From Microbacterium radiodurans (GTDB lineage Bacteria; Actinomycetota; Actinomycetes; Actinomycetales; Microbacteriaceae), in contig NZ_VYRZ01000001.1 in the NCBI RefSeq assembly GCF_008710705.1, forward strand, positions 682,001-746,000: a stretch of 64,000 bases of DNA, in the 5' to 3' direction. Position 1 is the stretch's first letter, and each line of letters opens with the position of its first letter. The notes under the pieces were generated by a model. It saw only the letters and a list, made by a program, of their open reading frames with translations, was not told the origin of the DNA and ran no database searches. Shown here one piece after another: positions 36,598-46,300 of the stretch. A program made the translations under genes and the position numbers.

Positions 36598-36645
36598 CGC
36601 GGGCGGGGGGCGGGTGGCGACCGCGGCGGCGCCTGCGCCGGGGCC

Positions 36646-36651
36646 TAGTCT
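36646..36651 (+). promoter_or_regulatory. Leaderless-type -10 box (TAGTCT) of the LacI gene
   Basis: TAGTCT lies 6 nt before the ATG at 36658. Confidence 0.5.
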
Positions 36652-36657
36652 GAGCAG

Positions 36658-37689
36658 ATGCCGCACGAGCGATCCGGCCGCGCCACCATGAAGGACGTCG
36701 CCGCCCTGGCCGGGGTCTCGGCCAAGACGGTGTCGAACGTCGTGACGGGAACCGCCGTCGTCCGGCCCGAGACGCGTGAGAAGGTCGGCGCGGCCATGCG
36801 CGAGCTCGACTTCGTCCCCAATCTCAGCGCCCGCGGACTGCGCAACGGCCGGTCGGGCATCATCGCCCTGGCGTTGCCCGATCTCGCCACGGCCTTCTCG
36901 GCCGACATGCTCCACCACCTCGTGGAGGCCGCGCACGAACGCGGGTTCGCGGTTCAGATCGAGGAGACCGCGGCCTCGCCCGAGCGCGAGCGGGACCTGG
37001 TGTCGCGAGCCCGCACGCATCTCGTCGACGGCCTCATCCTGAATCCGATCCGCATCGAGGACAGCGTCATCGAGCGCGACGCACGGCTGCCGCCGATCGT
37101 CGTGATCGGCGAGGTCGAGCAGCACTCCACCGACCGCGTCCTCGTCGACAGCCGCGCGGGCGCGCGGGACGTGGTGGCGCACCTCATCGCACAGGGTGCG
37201 CGGCGCATCGCCGCCATCGGTGGCGACTCCCGCGCCGAGGGCGCGACCGCGACGAGCCGCCTGCGGCTGGCCGGGATGCACGACGCGCTCGCCGAGGCCG
37301 GGCTCGAGCCCGAGCCCGATCGCGAGGTCGACACGCTGCCGTGGAACATGTCCGCGGGAGCGCAGGGCGTGCGCGAGCTCCTCACCCGCGGCGCGGCCTT
37401 CGACGCGGTCTTCTGCTTCACCGATTCCCTCGCGGTCGGCGCCCTGAGCGCGCTGGCCGGCGCCGGCATCCGCGTGCCCGGTGACGTGCTCGTGTGCGGC
37501 TTCGACGACGTCGAGCTCGCCCGATACACGACCCCCGACCTCACGACGGTCTCGTTCGATCGCGCCGATTTCGCTCGGGCGACGATCGCCCTGCTCGAAG
37601 AGCGCATGGCGGATGCCGCCGCGCCGGTGCGCGCGGTCGCCGTGCCGCACCGCGTGGTCACCCGCTCGAGCACCACTCGCCACGGCTGA
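36658..37689 (+). CDS. LacI-family transcriptional regulator (arabinoside cluster)
   Basis: 343 residues. The N-terminal helix-turn-helix is TMKDVAALAGVSAKTVSNVV, the hinge is VPNLSARGLRNG, and the periplasmic-binding-like core follows with GIIALALPDLATAFSADML, VAHLIAQGARRIAAIGG and VLVCGFDDVELARYTTPDL. It stands at the head of a sugar ABC importer and an arabinofuranosidase gene and most likely represses them through the palindrome at 37749-37764, with an arabinose-containing sugar as inducer. Confidence 0.9.
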   Translation: MPHERSGRATMKDVAALAGVSAKTVSNVVTGTAVVRPETREKVGAAMRELDFVPNLSARGLRNGRSGIIALALPDLATAFSADMLHHLVEAAHERGFAVQIEETAASPERERDLVSRARTHLVDGLILNPIRIEDSVIERDARLPPIVVIGEVEQHSTDRVLVDSRAGARDVVAHLIAQGARRIAAIGGDSRAEGATATSRLRLAGMHDALAEAGLEPEPDREVDTLPWNMSAGAQGVRELLTRGAAFDAVFCFTDSLAVGALSALAGAGIRVPGDVLVCGFDDVELARYTTPDLTTVSFDRADFARATIALLEERMADAAAPVRAVAVPHRVVTRSSTTRHG

Positions 37690-37748
37690 GGCCGCAGCCG
37701 ACGGGGCTCACCCGACGGGGACTCTGCACGGCAGGGTCTTGCGCGGCG

Positions 37749-37764
37749 ATTACATCGATGTAAT
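37749..37764. promoter_or_regulatory. LacI-type operator (ATTACATCGATGTAAT)
   Basis: A perfect 16-bp palindrome with the central CG typical of LacI-family sites. It lies 59 bases after the regulator stop and 53 bases before the ATG of the sugar-binding protein. Confidence 0.8.
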
Positions 37765-37777
37765 GGTGGGACCACCT

Positions 37778-37801
37778 CGGATCGTCGGATCGTCGGATCG
37801 T
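37778..37801 (+). repeat. Three tandem copies of CGGATCGT
   Basis: An 8-bp unit repeats exactly three times between the operator and the ribosome site of the sugar-binding protein gene. It lies in the likely untranslated leader. Confidence 0.9.
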
Positions 37802-37817
37802 CACAAGGGAGTGACCC

Positions 37818-39164
37818 ATGGCCCCACCGCTCGAACTCAGTCGGCGCCGGTTCCTCACCGGAGCCGCCGCCCTCGCCGGAACGGCGTTCCTCGCGTCGTG
37901 CGCCGCCACCCCCGGGGGCGCCGGGGCGAACGCGCGGACGCTGCAGTTCTGGCATCTGCTCTCCGGCGCCGACGGCGTCACGATGTCGGGACTGCTCGAC
38001 GCCGTCAACGGGGCGCAGAACGACTACCGCATCCGGCCGACCGTGCTCGCCTGGGGCGAGCCGTACTACACCAAGCTCGCGATGGCCGCGGCGGGAGGTC
38101 GGGCGCCGGACGTGTCGATCATGCACGCGTCGCGCGTCGTCGGCTACGCCCCGGGCGGTCTGCTCGACACGTGGGACACCGGCCGACTCGCCGAGCTCGG
38201 CGTGAGCGCCGACAACTTCCCCGACGCGGTCTGGAACAAGGGCTTCATCGGGGACGATCTCTACAGCATCGCCCTCGACGCGCACCCGTTCATCCTCATG
38301 TACAACACCGACATCTGCGGCGAGGCGGGAGTGCTGGATGCCGACGGCAAGCTCCTGCCGGTCGGTTCGCCGGACGAGTTCCTCGAGCTCGTCCGGTCGG
38401 TCGCCGCCGTCTCGCAGTCGCACGGCCTCTCCTACGGGTATCTCGGCGACGGCGCGCAGATGTGGCGCCTGTTCTACACGCTCTACACGCAGCACGGCAT
38501 CGAGATGGAGCTCCCGCAGGGCGGCCCGGCCGAGATCGACGACGACGCCGCGCTCGCGTCGCTGACCTTCATGCAGCAGCTGCTCGACGACGAGCTCGCC
38601 GCCCGCAGCGCCGACTACCAGAGCGCCATCGCCGAATTCGCGACGGGTCGCAGCGGACTGTTCCTCACCGGCGTCTGGGAGCTGCGGTCGATGCAGCAGG
38701 CCGGCCTGCCGATCGATGCGACGATCATCCCCACCCTGTTCGGCACGCCGTCGGTGTACGCCGACTCGCACGCCTTCACCCTGCCGCACCAGAGCGCGCC
38801 CGACGAGGCGTCGCGCGACCTGGTCTACCGCTTCGTCGCCGACATCCTGAAGGGATCGTTCGACTGGGCCGAGGCCGGGCACATCCCCGCCTACCTGCCG
38901 GTCACGCAGTCGCCGGCCTACGCCGAGCTGCTGCCGCAGGCGCATTACGCCGAGGCGGCGGAGCTCGTCCGCTACGACCCGCCGGCGTGGTTCACCGGCT
39001 CGGGGTCGCGCTTCCAGGCCGACTTCGGGGCCGCGGTGCAGAACGTCCTCCTGCAGGGCGCCGATCCCGCGGCGGCGCTCAGCCGCTTCCGCGCCCGCAT
39101 CGACCAGCAGCTGCAGACACCGAATCCGGCCGACCCCGACGGATCCGCGGGAGGTGCGGCATGA
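37818..39164 (+). CDS. Sugar ABC transporter solute-binding lipoprotein
   Basis: 448 residues. A twin-arginine pattern (SRRRFLTGAAALAG) is followed by the lipobox LASC, so the protein is probably exported folded and lipid-anchored outside the membrane. LQFWHLLSGADGVTMSGLLD and later FATGRSGLFLTGVWEL are usual for family 1 sugar-binding proteins. AAGGGAG precedes the ATG. The stop overlaps the first permease by four bases. The arabinofuranosidase downstream suggests arabino-oligosaccharides as ligand. Confidence 0.9.
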   Translation: MAPPLELSRRRFLTGAAALAGTAFLASCAATPGGAGANARTLQFWHLLSGADGVTMSGLLDAVNGAQNDYRIRPTVLAWGEPYYTKLAMAAAGGRAPDVSIMHASRVVGYAPGGLLDTWDTGRLAELGVSADNFPDAVWNKGFIGDDLYSIALDAHPFILMYNTDICGEAGVLDADGKLLPVGSPDEFLELVRSVAAVSQSHGLSYGYLGDGAQMWRLFYTLYTQHGIEMELPQGGPAEIDDDAALASLTFMQQLLDDELAARSADYQSAIAEFATGRSGLFLTGVWELRSMQQAGLPIDATIIPTLFGTPSVYADSHAFTLPHQSAPDEASRDLVYRFVADILKGSFDWAEAGHIPAYLPVTQSPAYAELLPQAHYAEAAELVRYDPPAWFTGSGSRFQADFGAAVQNVLLQGADPAAALSRFRARIDQQLQTPNPADPDGSAGGAA

Positions 39165-40132
39165 CCCTCGACACGAGCTCGGGGCGCACCGGCATCGCCG
39201 ACACCGCCGCCACCCGCACGATCGTCACCGGCCAGCGCGGCGGCCGGCACCGGCACGTCGGCGACCGGGGCGAGCAGCGGATCGCGTGGGGTTTCCTCGC
39301 GCCGTTCCTCGTCGCCTTCGCCCTCTTCCTCGTCTGGCCGCTGCTGCACGGGCTCTACCTGAGCTTCACCGACCAGTCGCTCACCGGCACCGGCGGATCG
39401 TTCGTCGGCGTCGCCAACTACGTGGAGGCGCTCGGCGACCCCGTCATGTGGCGCTCGCTGGGCAACACCGCGTGGTTCACGGTGCTCTCGACCGTGCCGC
39501 TCGTCGTGCTCGCCCTCGTCATGGCGCTGCTCGTTCACCGGGGGCTGCCCGGTCAGTGGCTCTGGCGGCTGTCGTTCTTCATGCCCTACCTGCTGGCCTC
39601 GACCGTCATCTCGCAGATCTGGGTCTGGATCTTCAACCCGCAGATCGGGGCGGCCAACGGCCTCCTCGAGGCCGTCGGACTCGAGCCGATCGCGTGGTTG
39701 CAGAACCCCGACACCAACATGCTCGCGATCGTCATCGCGACGGTCTGGTGGACGGTCGGCTTCAACTTCCTGCTCTACCTCGCGGCCCTGCAGAACATCC
39801 CCGAGACGCAGTACGAAGCGGCATCCATCGACGGCGCGGGGGAATGGCGCAAGCTGTTCTCGATCACGATCCCGCAGCTCGGTCAGATCACGCTGCTGAT
39901 CGTGATCCTGCAGGTTCTCGCCTCGCTCAAGCTGTTCGACCAGGCGTACCAGATGCTCGGAGGCATCGCGAGCGAGACCACCCGCTCGATCGTGCAATAC
40001 GTCTACGAGGCCGGCTTCGTCGGCTACCGCTTCGGGTACTCCGCCGCGATCTCGTACGTCTTCTTCGCCGTCATCGTCCTCATCGGGGTCGTCCAGGCCC
40101 TCGCCACGCGTCGCCGGAAGGAGCACTCGTGA
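39161..40132 (+). CDS. Sugar ABC transporter permease 1 (MalF-like)
   Basis: 323 residues with six membrane segments after a basic N-terminus. FVWPLLHGLY-type first helix (here FLVWPLLHGLYLSFTDQSL) is typical. The EAA loop that docks to the ATPase is YEAASIDGAGEWRKLFSITI. It forms the channel with the next permease. Overlaps both neighbours by four bases. No ATPase gene lies in the cluster, so a shared MsiK-type ATPase elsewhere is expected. Confidence 0.92.
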   Translation: MTLDTSSGRTGIADTAATRTIVTGQRGGRHRHVGDRGEQRIAWGFLAPFLVAFALFLVWPLLHGLYLSFTDQSLTGTGGSFVGVANYVEALGDPVMWRSLGNTAWFTVLSTVPLVVLALVMALLVHRGLPGQWLWRLSFFMPYLLASTVISQIWVWIFNPQIGAANGLLEAVGLEPIAWLQNPDTNMLAIVIATVWWTVGFNFLLYLAALQNIPETQYEAASIDGAGEWRKLFSITIPQLGQITLLIVILQVLASLKLFDQAYQMLGGIASETTRSIVQYVYEAGFVGYRFGYSAAISYVFFAVIVLIGVVQALATRRRKEHS

Positions 40133-41064
40133 GCACGACAGCACCGGGCACCGCAGCATCGGACACCGCCGCGCCCACCCGCTCGATCGTCGCGCCGGGC
40201 GTTCCCGCCGACCGACGCGCCTCCGGAGCCGGGCACCGCCGGTTCGGGCCCCTCAACATCATCGCGTTCATCGCGCTGGCCCTCATGGCGATCGGCTGGT
40301 TGCTGCCGTTCCTCTGGGCGCTCGCCACCGCCTTCAAGACCGAGACGGATGCCGCATCCGGCGCCGGCGGCTGGGTCGGTGAGAGCGGACCCACCACCGA
40401 GGCCTTCACGTCGATCCTCTCGCAGGGCAACGTCTGGATCTGGGCGGGCAACAGCCTGTGGACCTCCGCCGCGATCACGCTCATCACGCTCGCGATCTCG
40501 GCCGTGGCCGCCTACGCGTTCTCGCGATTGGAGTTCCGCGGCAAGCGGCTGCTGTACGGCGCCGTCATCGCCTCGATCGTCATCCCGCCGCAGGTGCTGA
40601 TCATCCCGCTCTTCTACGAGATGCTCGCCTTCAACCTCGTCGACACCCCGTGGGGCCTGATCCTGCCGCAGGTCGTCGCCCCGGCGATGGTCTTCATCCT
40701 GAAGAAGTTCTTCGACCAGGTGCCGGTCGAGCTCGAGGACGCCGCGCGCGTCGACGGCGCCGGACGCTTCCGCGTGTTCTGGTCGATCGTGCTGCCGTTG
40801 TCGCGCCCGATCCTCGGCGCCGTCGCCATCTTCGTGTTCATCACGGCGTGGAACAACTTCCTCTGGCCCTTCCTCGTGATCAACGACACGACCCTCATGA
40901 CCCTCCCCGTCGGCCTCCAGACCGTCATCAGCGCCTACGGCGTGCAGTACGCCCAGGTCATGGCCCAGGCCGTGCTCGCCTCGCTGCCGCTGATCATCGT
41001 CTTCCTGATCTTCCAGAAGCAGATCGTCCGCGGCGTCGCGACGACAGGCTTCGGCGGTCAGTGA
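40129..41064 (+). CDS. Sugar ABC transporter permease 2 (MalG-like)
   Basis: 311 residues with six membrane segments. IIAFIALALMAIGWLLPFLW is the first helix, and the EAA loop is LEDAARVDGAGRFRVFWSIV. GTG start inside the stop of permease 1. It ends 45 bases before the arabinofuranosidase ATG, which has its own AGGAG, so binding protein, permeases and enzyme form one operon. Confidence 0.92.
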   Translation: MSTTAPGTAASDTAAPTRSIVAPGVPADRRASGAGHRRFGPLNIIAFIALALMAIGWLLPFLWALATAFKTETDAASGAGGWVGESGPTTEAFTSILSQGNVWIWAGNSLWTSAAITLITLAISAVAAYAFSRLEFRGKRLLYGAVIASIVIPPQVLIIPLFYEMLAFNLVDTPWGLILPQVVAPAMVFILKKFFDQVPVELEDAARVDGAGRFRVFWSIVLPLSRPILGAVAIFVFITAWNNFLWPFLVINDTTLMTLPVGLQTVISAYGVQYAQVMAQAVLASLPLIIVFLIFQKQIVRGVATTGFGGQ

Positions 41065-41109
41065 CGCGCGGCCGCACCGACATCCCCACCCCGAAAGAAC
41101 AGGAGCATC

Positions 41110-42651
41110 ATGCCCCGCGCCCGCATCGTCATCGATCGCGACTTCACCGTGGCCGAGGTGCCGCGCCGCCTCTTCGGCTCGTTCGTCGAGCACATGGGCC
41201 GCTGCGTCTACACCGGCATCTTCGAGCCCGGCCACCCGCAGGCCGACGAGCGGGGGTTCCGCCGCGACGTGCTCTCGCTCGTGAAGGAGCTCGGTGCCAC
41301 CGTCGTGCGCTACCCCGGCGGCAATTTCGTCTCGGGATACAACTGGGAGGACGGGGTCGGCCCGGTGGCCGATCGCCCGCACCGGCTCGACGGCGCCTGG
41401 CACACGGTGGAGACGAACGCGTTCGGACTCCACGAGTTCGTCGACTGGGCTCGTGAGGCCCAGGTCGAGGTCATGGAGGCGGTGAACCTCGGCACGCGCG
41501 GTGTGGACGAGGCCCGCGCGCTCGTCGAATACGCCAACCACGCCGGAGGCACGTACTGGTCGGACCTCCGACGCCGCAACGGCTCGGCCGACCCGTTCGA
41601 CATCCGCCTCTGGTGCCTGGGCAACGAGCTCGACGGGCCGTGGCAGATCGGGCACAAGACCGCCCACGAGTACGGACGGCTCGCGCAGGAGACGGCCAAG
41701 GCGATGCGGCTCGTCGACCCCGACATCGAGCTCGTCGCGGTCGGATCGTCGAACCGGCAGATGCCGACCTTCGGCTCGTGGGAGCACACCGTGCTCACGC
41801 ACGCCTACGACGAGGTCGACTACATCTCGATGCACGCCTACTACCAGGAGGACGGCGGCGACGCGGCATCCTTCCTCGCCGAGGCCGTCGACATGGACGC
41901 CTTCATCGACGGCGTCGTCTCGACGATCGACGCGGTCAAGGCCGCCGGAAAGCACCGCCGGCAGGTCGACATCTCGTTCGACGAGTGGAACGTCTGGTAC
42001 CAGCGCGGCCTCGACACGGAGGACCAGCCGCACATCGTCTCGGCGTCGAAGCAGTGGCGCGCCCACCCGCGGCTCATCGAGGACGCCTACAACGTCACCG
42101 ACGCCGTCGTCGTCGGCACGTTCCTGCACAGCCTGCTGCGCCACGGCGACCGCGTGCGCATCGCGAACCAGGCGCAACTGGTCAACGTCATCGCCCCGAT
42201 CCGCTCGGAGGAGGGCGGGCCCGCGTGGCGCCAGTCGATCTTCTGGCCGTTCGCGCGGATGTCGCAGCTGGCTCAGGGCCGCGTGCTGCGCCTCGCCGTC
42301 GACGCCGACCAGACCCCGACGGCGAAGTTCGGCGATGTGGACGTCGTCGACGCCGCCGCGACGTGGGACGACGCGACCGGCCGCGTCGCGCTGTTCGTCG
42401 CGAACCGCTCGCTCGAGTCCGAGACCGAGATCTCGCTCGAGCTGCGCGGACTCGGGGCGTCGAGCGTCGTGTCGGCCGAGGTGCTGACCGTTCCCGAGGG
42501 CGGGGACCGGCTCGCGGCGAACACCGAGCAGGACCAGGATGCCGTCGGCCTCAAGCCCCTGCGCGGGGTCGGGCTCGACGAGGGCGTGCTGCGCGCGACG
42601 CTGCCCGCCCTGTCGTGGTCGGTCATCGTGCTGGAGGCCGCGCGGGCGTGA
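41110..42651 (+). CDS. abfA: Alpha-L-arabinofuranosidase (GH51)
   Basis: 513 residues, no signal peptide, so intracellular. RRLFGSFVEHMGRCVYTGIF and VVRYPGGNFVSGYNWEDG are classic GH51 stretches. The acid/base glutamate is in LWCLGNELDGPW (about residue 173) and the nucleophile in SFDEWNVWY (about 293); the C-terminal part (about 390-510) is the beta-sandwich. It would release arabinose from oligosaccharides brought in by the preceding importer. Confidence 0.94.
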   Translation: MPRARIVIDRDFTVAEVPRRLFGSFVEHMGRCVYTGIFEPGHPQADERGFRRDVLSLVKELGATVVRYPGGNFVSGYNWEDGVGPVADRPHRLDGAWHTVETNAFGLHEFVDWAREAQVEVMEAVNLGTRGVDEARALVEYANHAGGTYWSDLRRRNGSADPFDIRLWCLGNELDGPWQIGHKTAHEYGRLAQETAKAMRLVDPDIELVAVGSSNRQMPTFGSWEHTVLTHAYDEVDYISMHAYYQEDGGDAASFLAEAVDMDAFIDGVVSTIDAVKAAGKHRRQVDISFDEWNVWYQRGLDTEDQPHIVSASKQWRAHPRLIEDAYNVTDAVVVGTFLHSLLRHGDRVRIANQAQLVNVIAPIRSEEGGPAWRQSIFWPFARMSQLAQGRVLRLAVDADQTPTAKFGDVDVVDAAATWDDATGRVALFVANRSLESETEISLELRGLGASSVVSAEVLTVPEGGDRLAANTEQDQDAVGLKPLRGVGLDEGVLRATLPALSWSVIVLEAARA

Positions 42652-42686
42652 GCCCGGCCGGCGGTGTCTTGTCGGAAGGGGACAAC

Positions 42687-42713
42687 GGATGCCGCCGGGG
42701 GGATGCGGCATCC
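42687..42713 (+). terminator. Hairpin after the arabinofuranosidase gene
   Basis: GGATGCCGC (42687-42695) pairs with GCGGCATCC (42705-42713) around nine bases, 35 bases past the stop. The -10 box of the next gene begins three bases later. Confidence 0.65.
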
Positions 42714-42715
42714 GC

Positions 42716-42721
42716 TAGTGT
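42716..42721 (+). promoter_or_regulatory. Leaderless-type -10 box (TAGTGT)
   Basis: TAGTGT lies 8 nt before the GTG at 42730, slightly longer than the usual spacing here. Confidence 0.4.
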
Positions 42722-42729
42722 CGCCCCTC

Positions 42730-43290
42730 GTGAACGTGTGGTGGCGGACCCTTCTGACCATGTGGCGAGCGCGGGCGCTGCTGCGCCGGCAGGGAGCCCG
42801 GCCCCCGATGACCGTCGGGCGGCTGCGGCTGCGGACGCTGCCGACCGACATCGACCTGCTCGGCCACATGAACAACGGGCGCTACCCGTCGCTGTTCGAC
42901 CTCGGCCGGTTCGATCTGCTCATCCGCACCGGCATCTGGGGCGTCTTCGAGAAGCAGGGCTGGTACGGCGTGGTCGCCAGCAGCACGATCACCTTCCGCA
43001 AGTCGTTGAACCTCTGGCAGCGCTTCACGGTCGAGACCCGGCTGCACGGGCACGACGACAAATCGGTGTACATGGTGCAGCGCGCCGTGGTGGACGGCGA
43101 GGTCTACGCCGAGATGCTCGTCCGTTCGCGCTTCCTGCGCCGCTCCGGCGGCATCGTGCCGCTCGACGAGCTCTTCGCAGCGCTCGGGCGGCCCGACGAC
43201 CTGCCCGAGCTCGAGCCGTGGATGGCCGAGTGGGCCGCGGCGACGGCGCTTCCCTCGACCCGCGCCGAGGCCCCGAGCATCTGGACCTGA
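42730..43290 (+). CDS. Acyl-CoA thioesterase (4HBT/hotdog fold) family protein
   Basis: 186 residues. LPTDIDLLGHMNNGRYPSLF is the hotdog helix with the DLLGHMNN motif of 4-hydroxybenzoyl-CoA-type thioesterases; FRKSLNLWQRFTVETRLHG and VDGEVYAEMLVRSRF are the core strands. The form resembles THEM6-like members. Probable hydrolysis of an acyl-CoA; substrate unknown. GTG at 42730 was chosen from the TANNNT box; an ATG at 42703 would add nine residues. Confidence 0.8.
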   Translation: MNVWWRTLLTMWRARALLRRQGARPPMTVGRLRLRTLPTDIDLLGHMNNGRYPSLFDLGRFDLLIRTGIWGVFEKQGWYGVVASSTITFRKSLNLWQRFTVETRLHGHDDKSVYMVQRAVVDGEVYAEMLVRSRFLRRSGGIVPLDELFAALGRPDDLPELEPWMAEWAAATALPSTRAEAPSIWT

Positions 43291-43354
43291 CACCGCGGCC
43301 GTACCGCCGCGACGCGAACCGGAGCGGCGCGGCGACGCCCGGTGGGGTGCGACA

Positions 43355-43360
43355 TAGGCT
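43355..43360 (+). promoter_or_regulatory. Leaderless-type -10 box (TAGGCT) of putA
   Basis: TAGGCT lies 6 nt before the putA ATG at 43367. Confidence 0.5.
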
Positions 43361-43366
43361 GACGGC

Positions 43367-46300
43367 ATGTCCGACACCGTCCCGTCCGGCACCACCCCCG
43401 CCGGCTCCTCCGACACTCTGGCCGGTCGCGCCGTCGCCCTCGCCGAACGATGGGTCCACGCCGAGGCGGAGGTGGCCTCGGATGCCGCGGCGCAGCGCCT
43501 CGCCGGTGTTCTGAACGACCCCAACGGACTGCCCTTCACGATCGGCTTCGTCGACGGCGTCATGCGCCCCGAGAGCGTCGCCGCCGCGGCCACCCGACTG
43601 CATCACGTCGCCCCGCTCGTTCCCGGCTTCCTGCCCTGGTACCTCCGCGGCGCGGTGCGGATCGGCGGGGCGGTCGCTCCCGTCCTCCCGACGCCGGTGG
43701 TGCCGATCGCCCGGGCGGCGCTGCGCGAGATGGTCGGGCACCTCGTGGTCGACGCCCGACCGCACAAGCTCGGACCGGCGCTCGCCCGCATCCGCGAGTC
43801 GGGCGCGCGACTGAACCTCAACCTGCTCGGCGAGGCGGTGCTCGGCGAGGCCGAGGCGGAGCGGCGGCTCGCCGGCATCCACGACCTCATCCGGCGGGAC
43901 GACGTGGACTACGTCTCGGTGAAGGTGTCGGCGATCATGAGCCGCATCTCGATGTGGGCCTTCGACGAGGTCGTCGCGGACGTCGTCGAGCGGCTGCTCC
44001 CGCTGTATCTGGACGCCGCGCGCGACGGCACGTTCATCAACCTCGACATGGAGGAGTACCGCGACCTCGATCTGACGATCGCCGTCTTCACGCGGCTGCT
44101 CGAGGACGAGCGGCTGCGCGGACTCGAAGCGGGCATCGTGCTGCAGGCCTACCTGCCCGACGCGGGCGAGGCGCTCGACGAGCTGACCGCCTGGGCGGCC
44201 GAGCGGGTCGCCGCCGGCGGCGCTCCCATCAAAGTGCGCCTGGTCAAGGGCGCGAACCTCGCGATGGAGCGGGTGGATGCCGCGATGCACGGCTGGGCCG
44301 AGGCGACCCACGCGAGCAAGCTCGACACCGACGCGACCTACCTGCGCTGCCTCGACGCCGCGCTCCGTCCCGAGCGCACGAGGGCCGTGCGGATCGGAGT
44401 CGCCGGTCACAACCTGTTCGACATCGCCTTCGCCTGGCTGCTCGCGACCGAGCGGGGCGTCACCGCCGACGTCGAGGTCGAGATGCTCCTCGGCATGGCC
44501 CAGGGTCAGGTCGCCGCGGTCTCGCGCGAGGTCGGGCAGGTGCTGCTCTACGTCCCCGTCGTGCGTCCCGACGAGTTCGACGTCGCCATCAGCTACCTGG
44601 TGCGCCGCCTCGAGGAGAACGCCTCGAGCGAGAACTTCCTCTCCGCCGCCTTCGATCTCGCGACCGACGCGTCGCTGTTCGAGCGCGAACGCGATCGGTT
44701 CCTCGCGTCGCTCGAGCGTGCTCACGATCCGGGGCTCCCGACCGGTCCGCGCCGCATCCAGGACCGCACGGTCCCGCTGCGGGCGCTCCTGCCCAACCGC
44801 ATCACCCGCGACCCGGCGGACGGCGACGACGGTCTGACCCAGGCGGTGCTCGGGATCGCGGATGCCGCGCAGGCATCCGACACCACCGCGCTGAGCGACG
44901 GCGACGATGTGCTGTTCGGCGGCGAGAGGTTCGTCGAGACCGCCGTCTACGCGCCGCGCGAGTCGCGCAGCACCCCCGCGCTCGGCGCCCCCGGCTTCTC
45001 GAACGCCCCCGACACCGACCCGGCGCTCGCCGTCAACCGCGCGTGGGCCCGCGGCATCCTCTCGCGGATCGACGGCAGCACCGCGGGGGTCGAGACGATC
45101 GCGGCGGCGCGGGTCGCCGACGCGGACGCGCTCGAGGGGATCGTCGCGACCGTGGCCGGCGCGGCCGGCTCGTGGGGCGCCCTGCCCGCCGCCGACCGGA
45201 GCGCCGTGCTGCTGGCCGCGTCGCGGGCCCTCGAGTCGCGCCGGGCCGAGCTCATCGAGGTCGCGGCGGCCGAGACGGGCAAGGTGCTCGCCGAGGCCGA
45301 CGTCGAGGTCAGCGAGGCCGTCGACTTCGCCGCCTACTACGCGGCGACCGCTCGCGAGCTCGACCGTGTCAGCGGCGCCCGGTTCGTGCCGGCCGCCGTC
45401 ACCGTCGTGACACCGCCGTGGAACTTCCCCATCGCGATCCCCGCCGGCGGCGTGCTCGCTGCGCTCGCGGCCGGCTCGGGCGTCGTCTTCAAACCCGCTC
45501 CGCAGGCGCGGCGGTGCGCTGCCGTCGTCGCCGAGGCGCTGTGGGAGGCCGGCGTGCCGCGTGAGGTGCTCGCGCTGGTCGACATCGACGAGGGCGAGCT
45601 CGGGCAGCGGCTGATCACGCACGACGCCGTGGATCGTGTCATCCTCACGGGATCGTGGGACACCGCGGCCCTCTTCCGCTCGTGGCGCGCCGACCTGCCG
45701 CTGCTGGCCGAGACGAGCGGAAAGAACGCGATCGTCGTCATGCCGTCGGCCGACCTCGACCTGGCCGCCGCCGACCTCATCAGGAGCGCGTTCGGCCACG
45801 CCGGCCAGAAGTGCTCCGCGGCGTCGCTCGCGATCCTCGTCGGACCCGTCGGACGCTCGAAGCGGTTCGCGCGGCAGCTCGTCGACGCGACGCGCTCGCT
45901 GCGGGTAGGGCCGCCGAGTGACCCGACGAGCGAGGTCGGGCCCGTGATCGAGCCGCCGAGCGGCAAGCTCGAATGGGCGCTGACGACCCTCGACGAGGGG
46001 GAGCGGTGGCTCGTCGAGCCCCAGCGGCTCGATCCCGACGGCGAGGACTCGGGGCGGTACTGGAGCCCCGGCATCCGCACCGGCGTCAGCGCGGGGTCGC
46101 GCATGCACCTCGAGGAGTTCTTCGGTCCGGTGCTCGGCATCCTGCACGCGCGGACCCTCGACGAGGCGATCGAGCTGCAGAACGCGGTCGCCTACGGGCT
46201 GACCGCGGGGCTCCACACCCAGGACCCCGACGACCTCGAGCGCTGGCTCGACCGGGTCGAGGCGGGCAACCTCTACGTCAATCGCGGCATCACCGGGGCG

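Noticed and set aside
43025..46216. Very long minus-strand open frame opposite putA
   Set aside because: Low-complexity shadow; putA carries the conserved catalytic residues.
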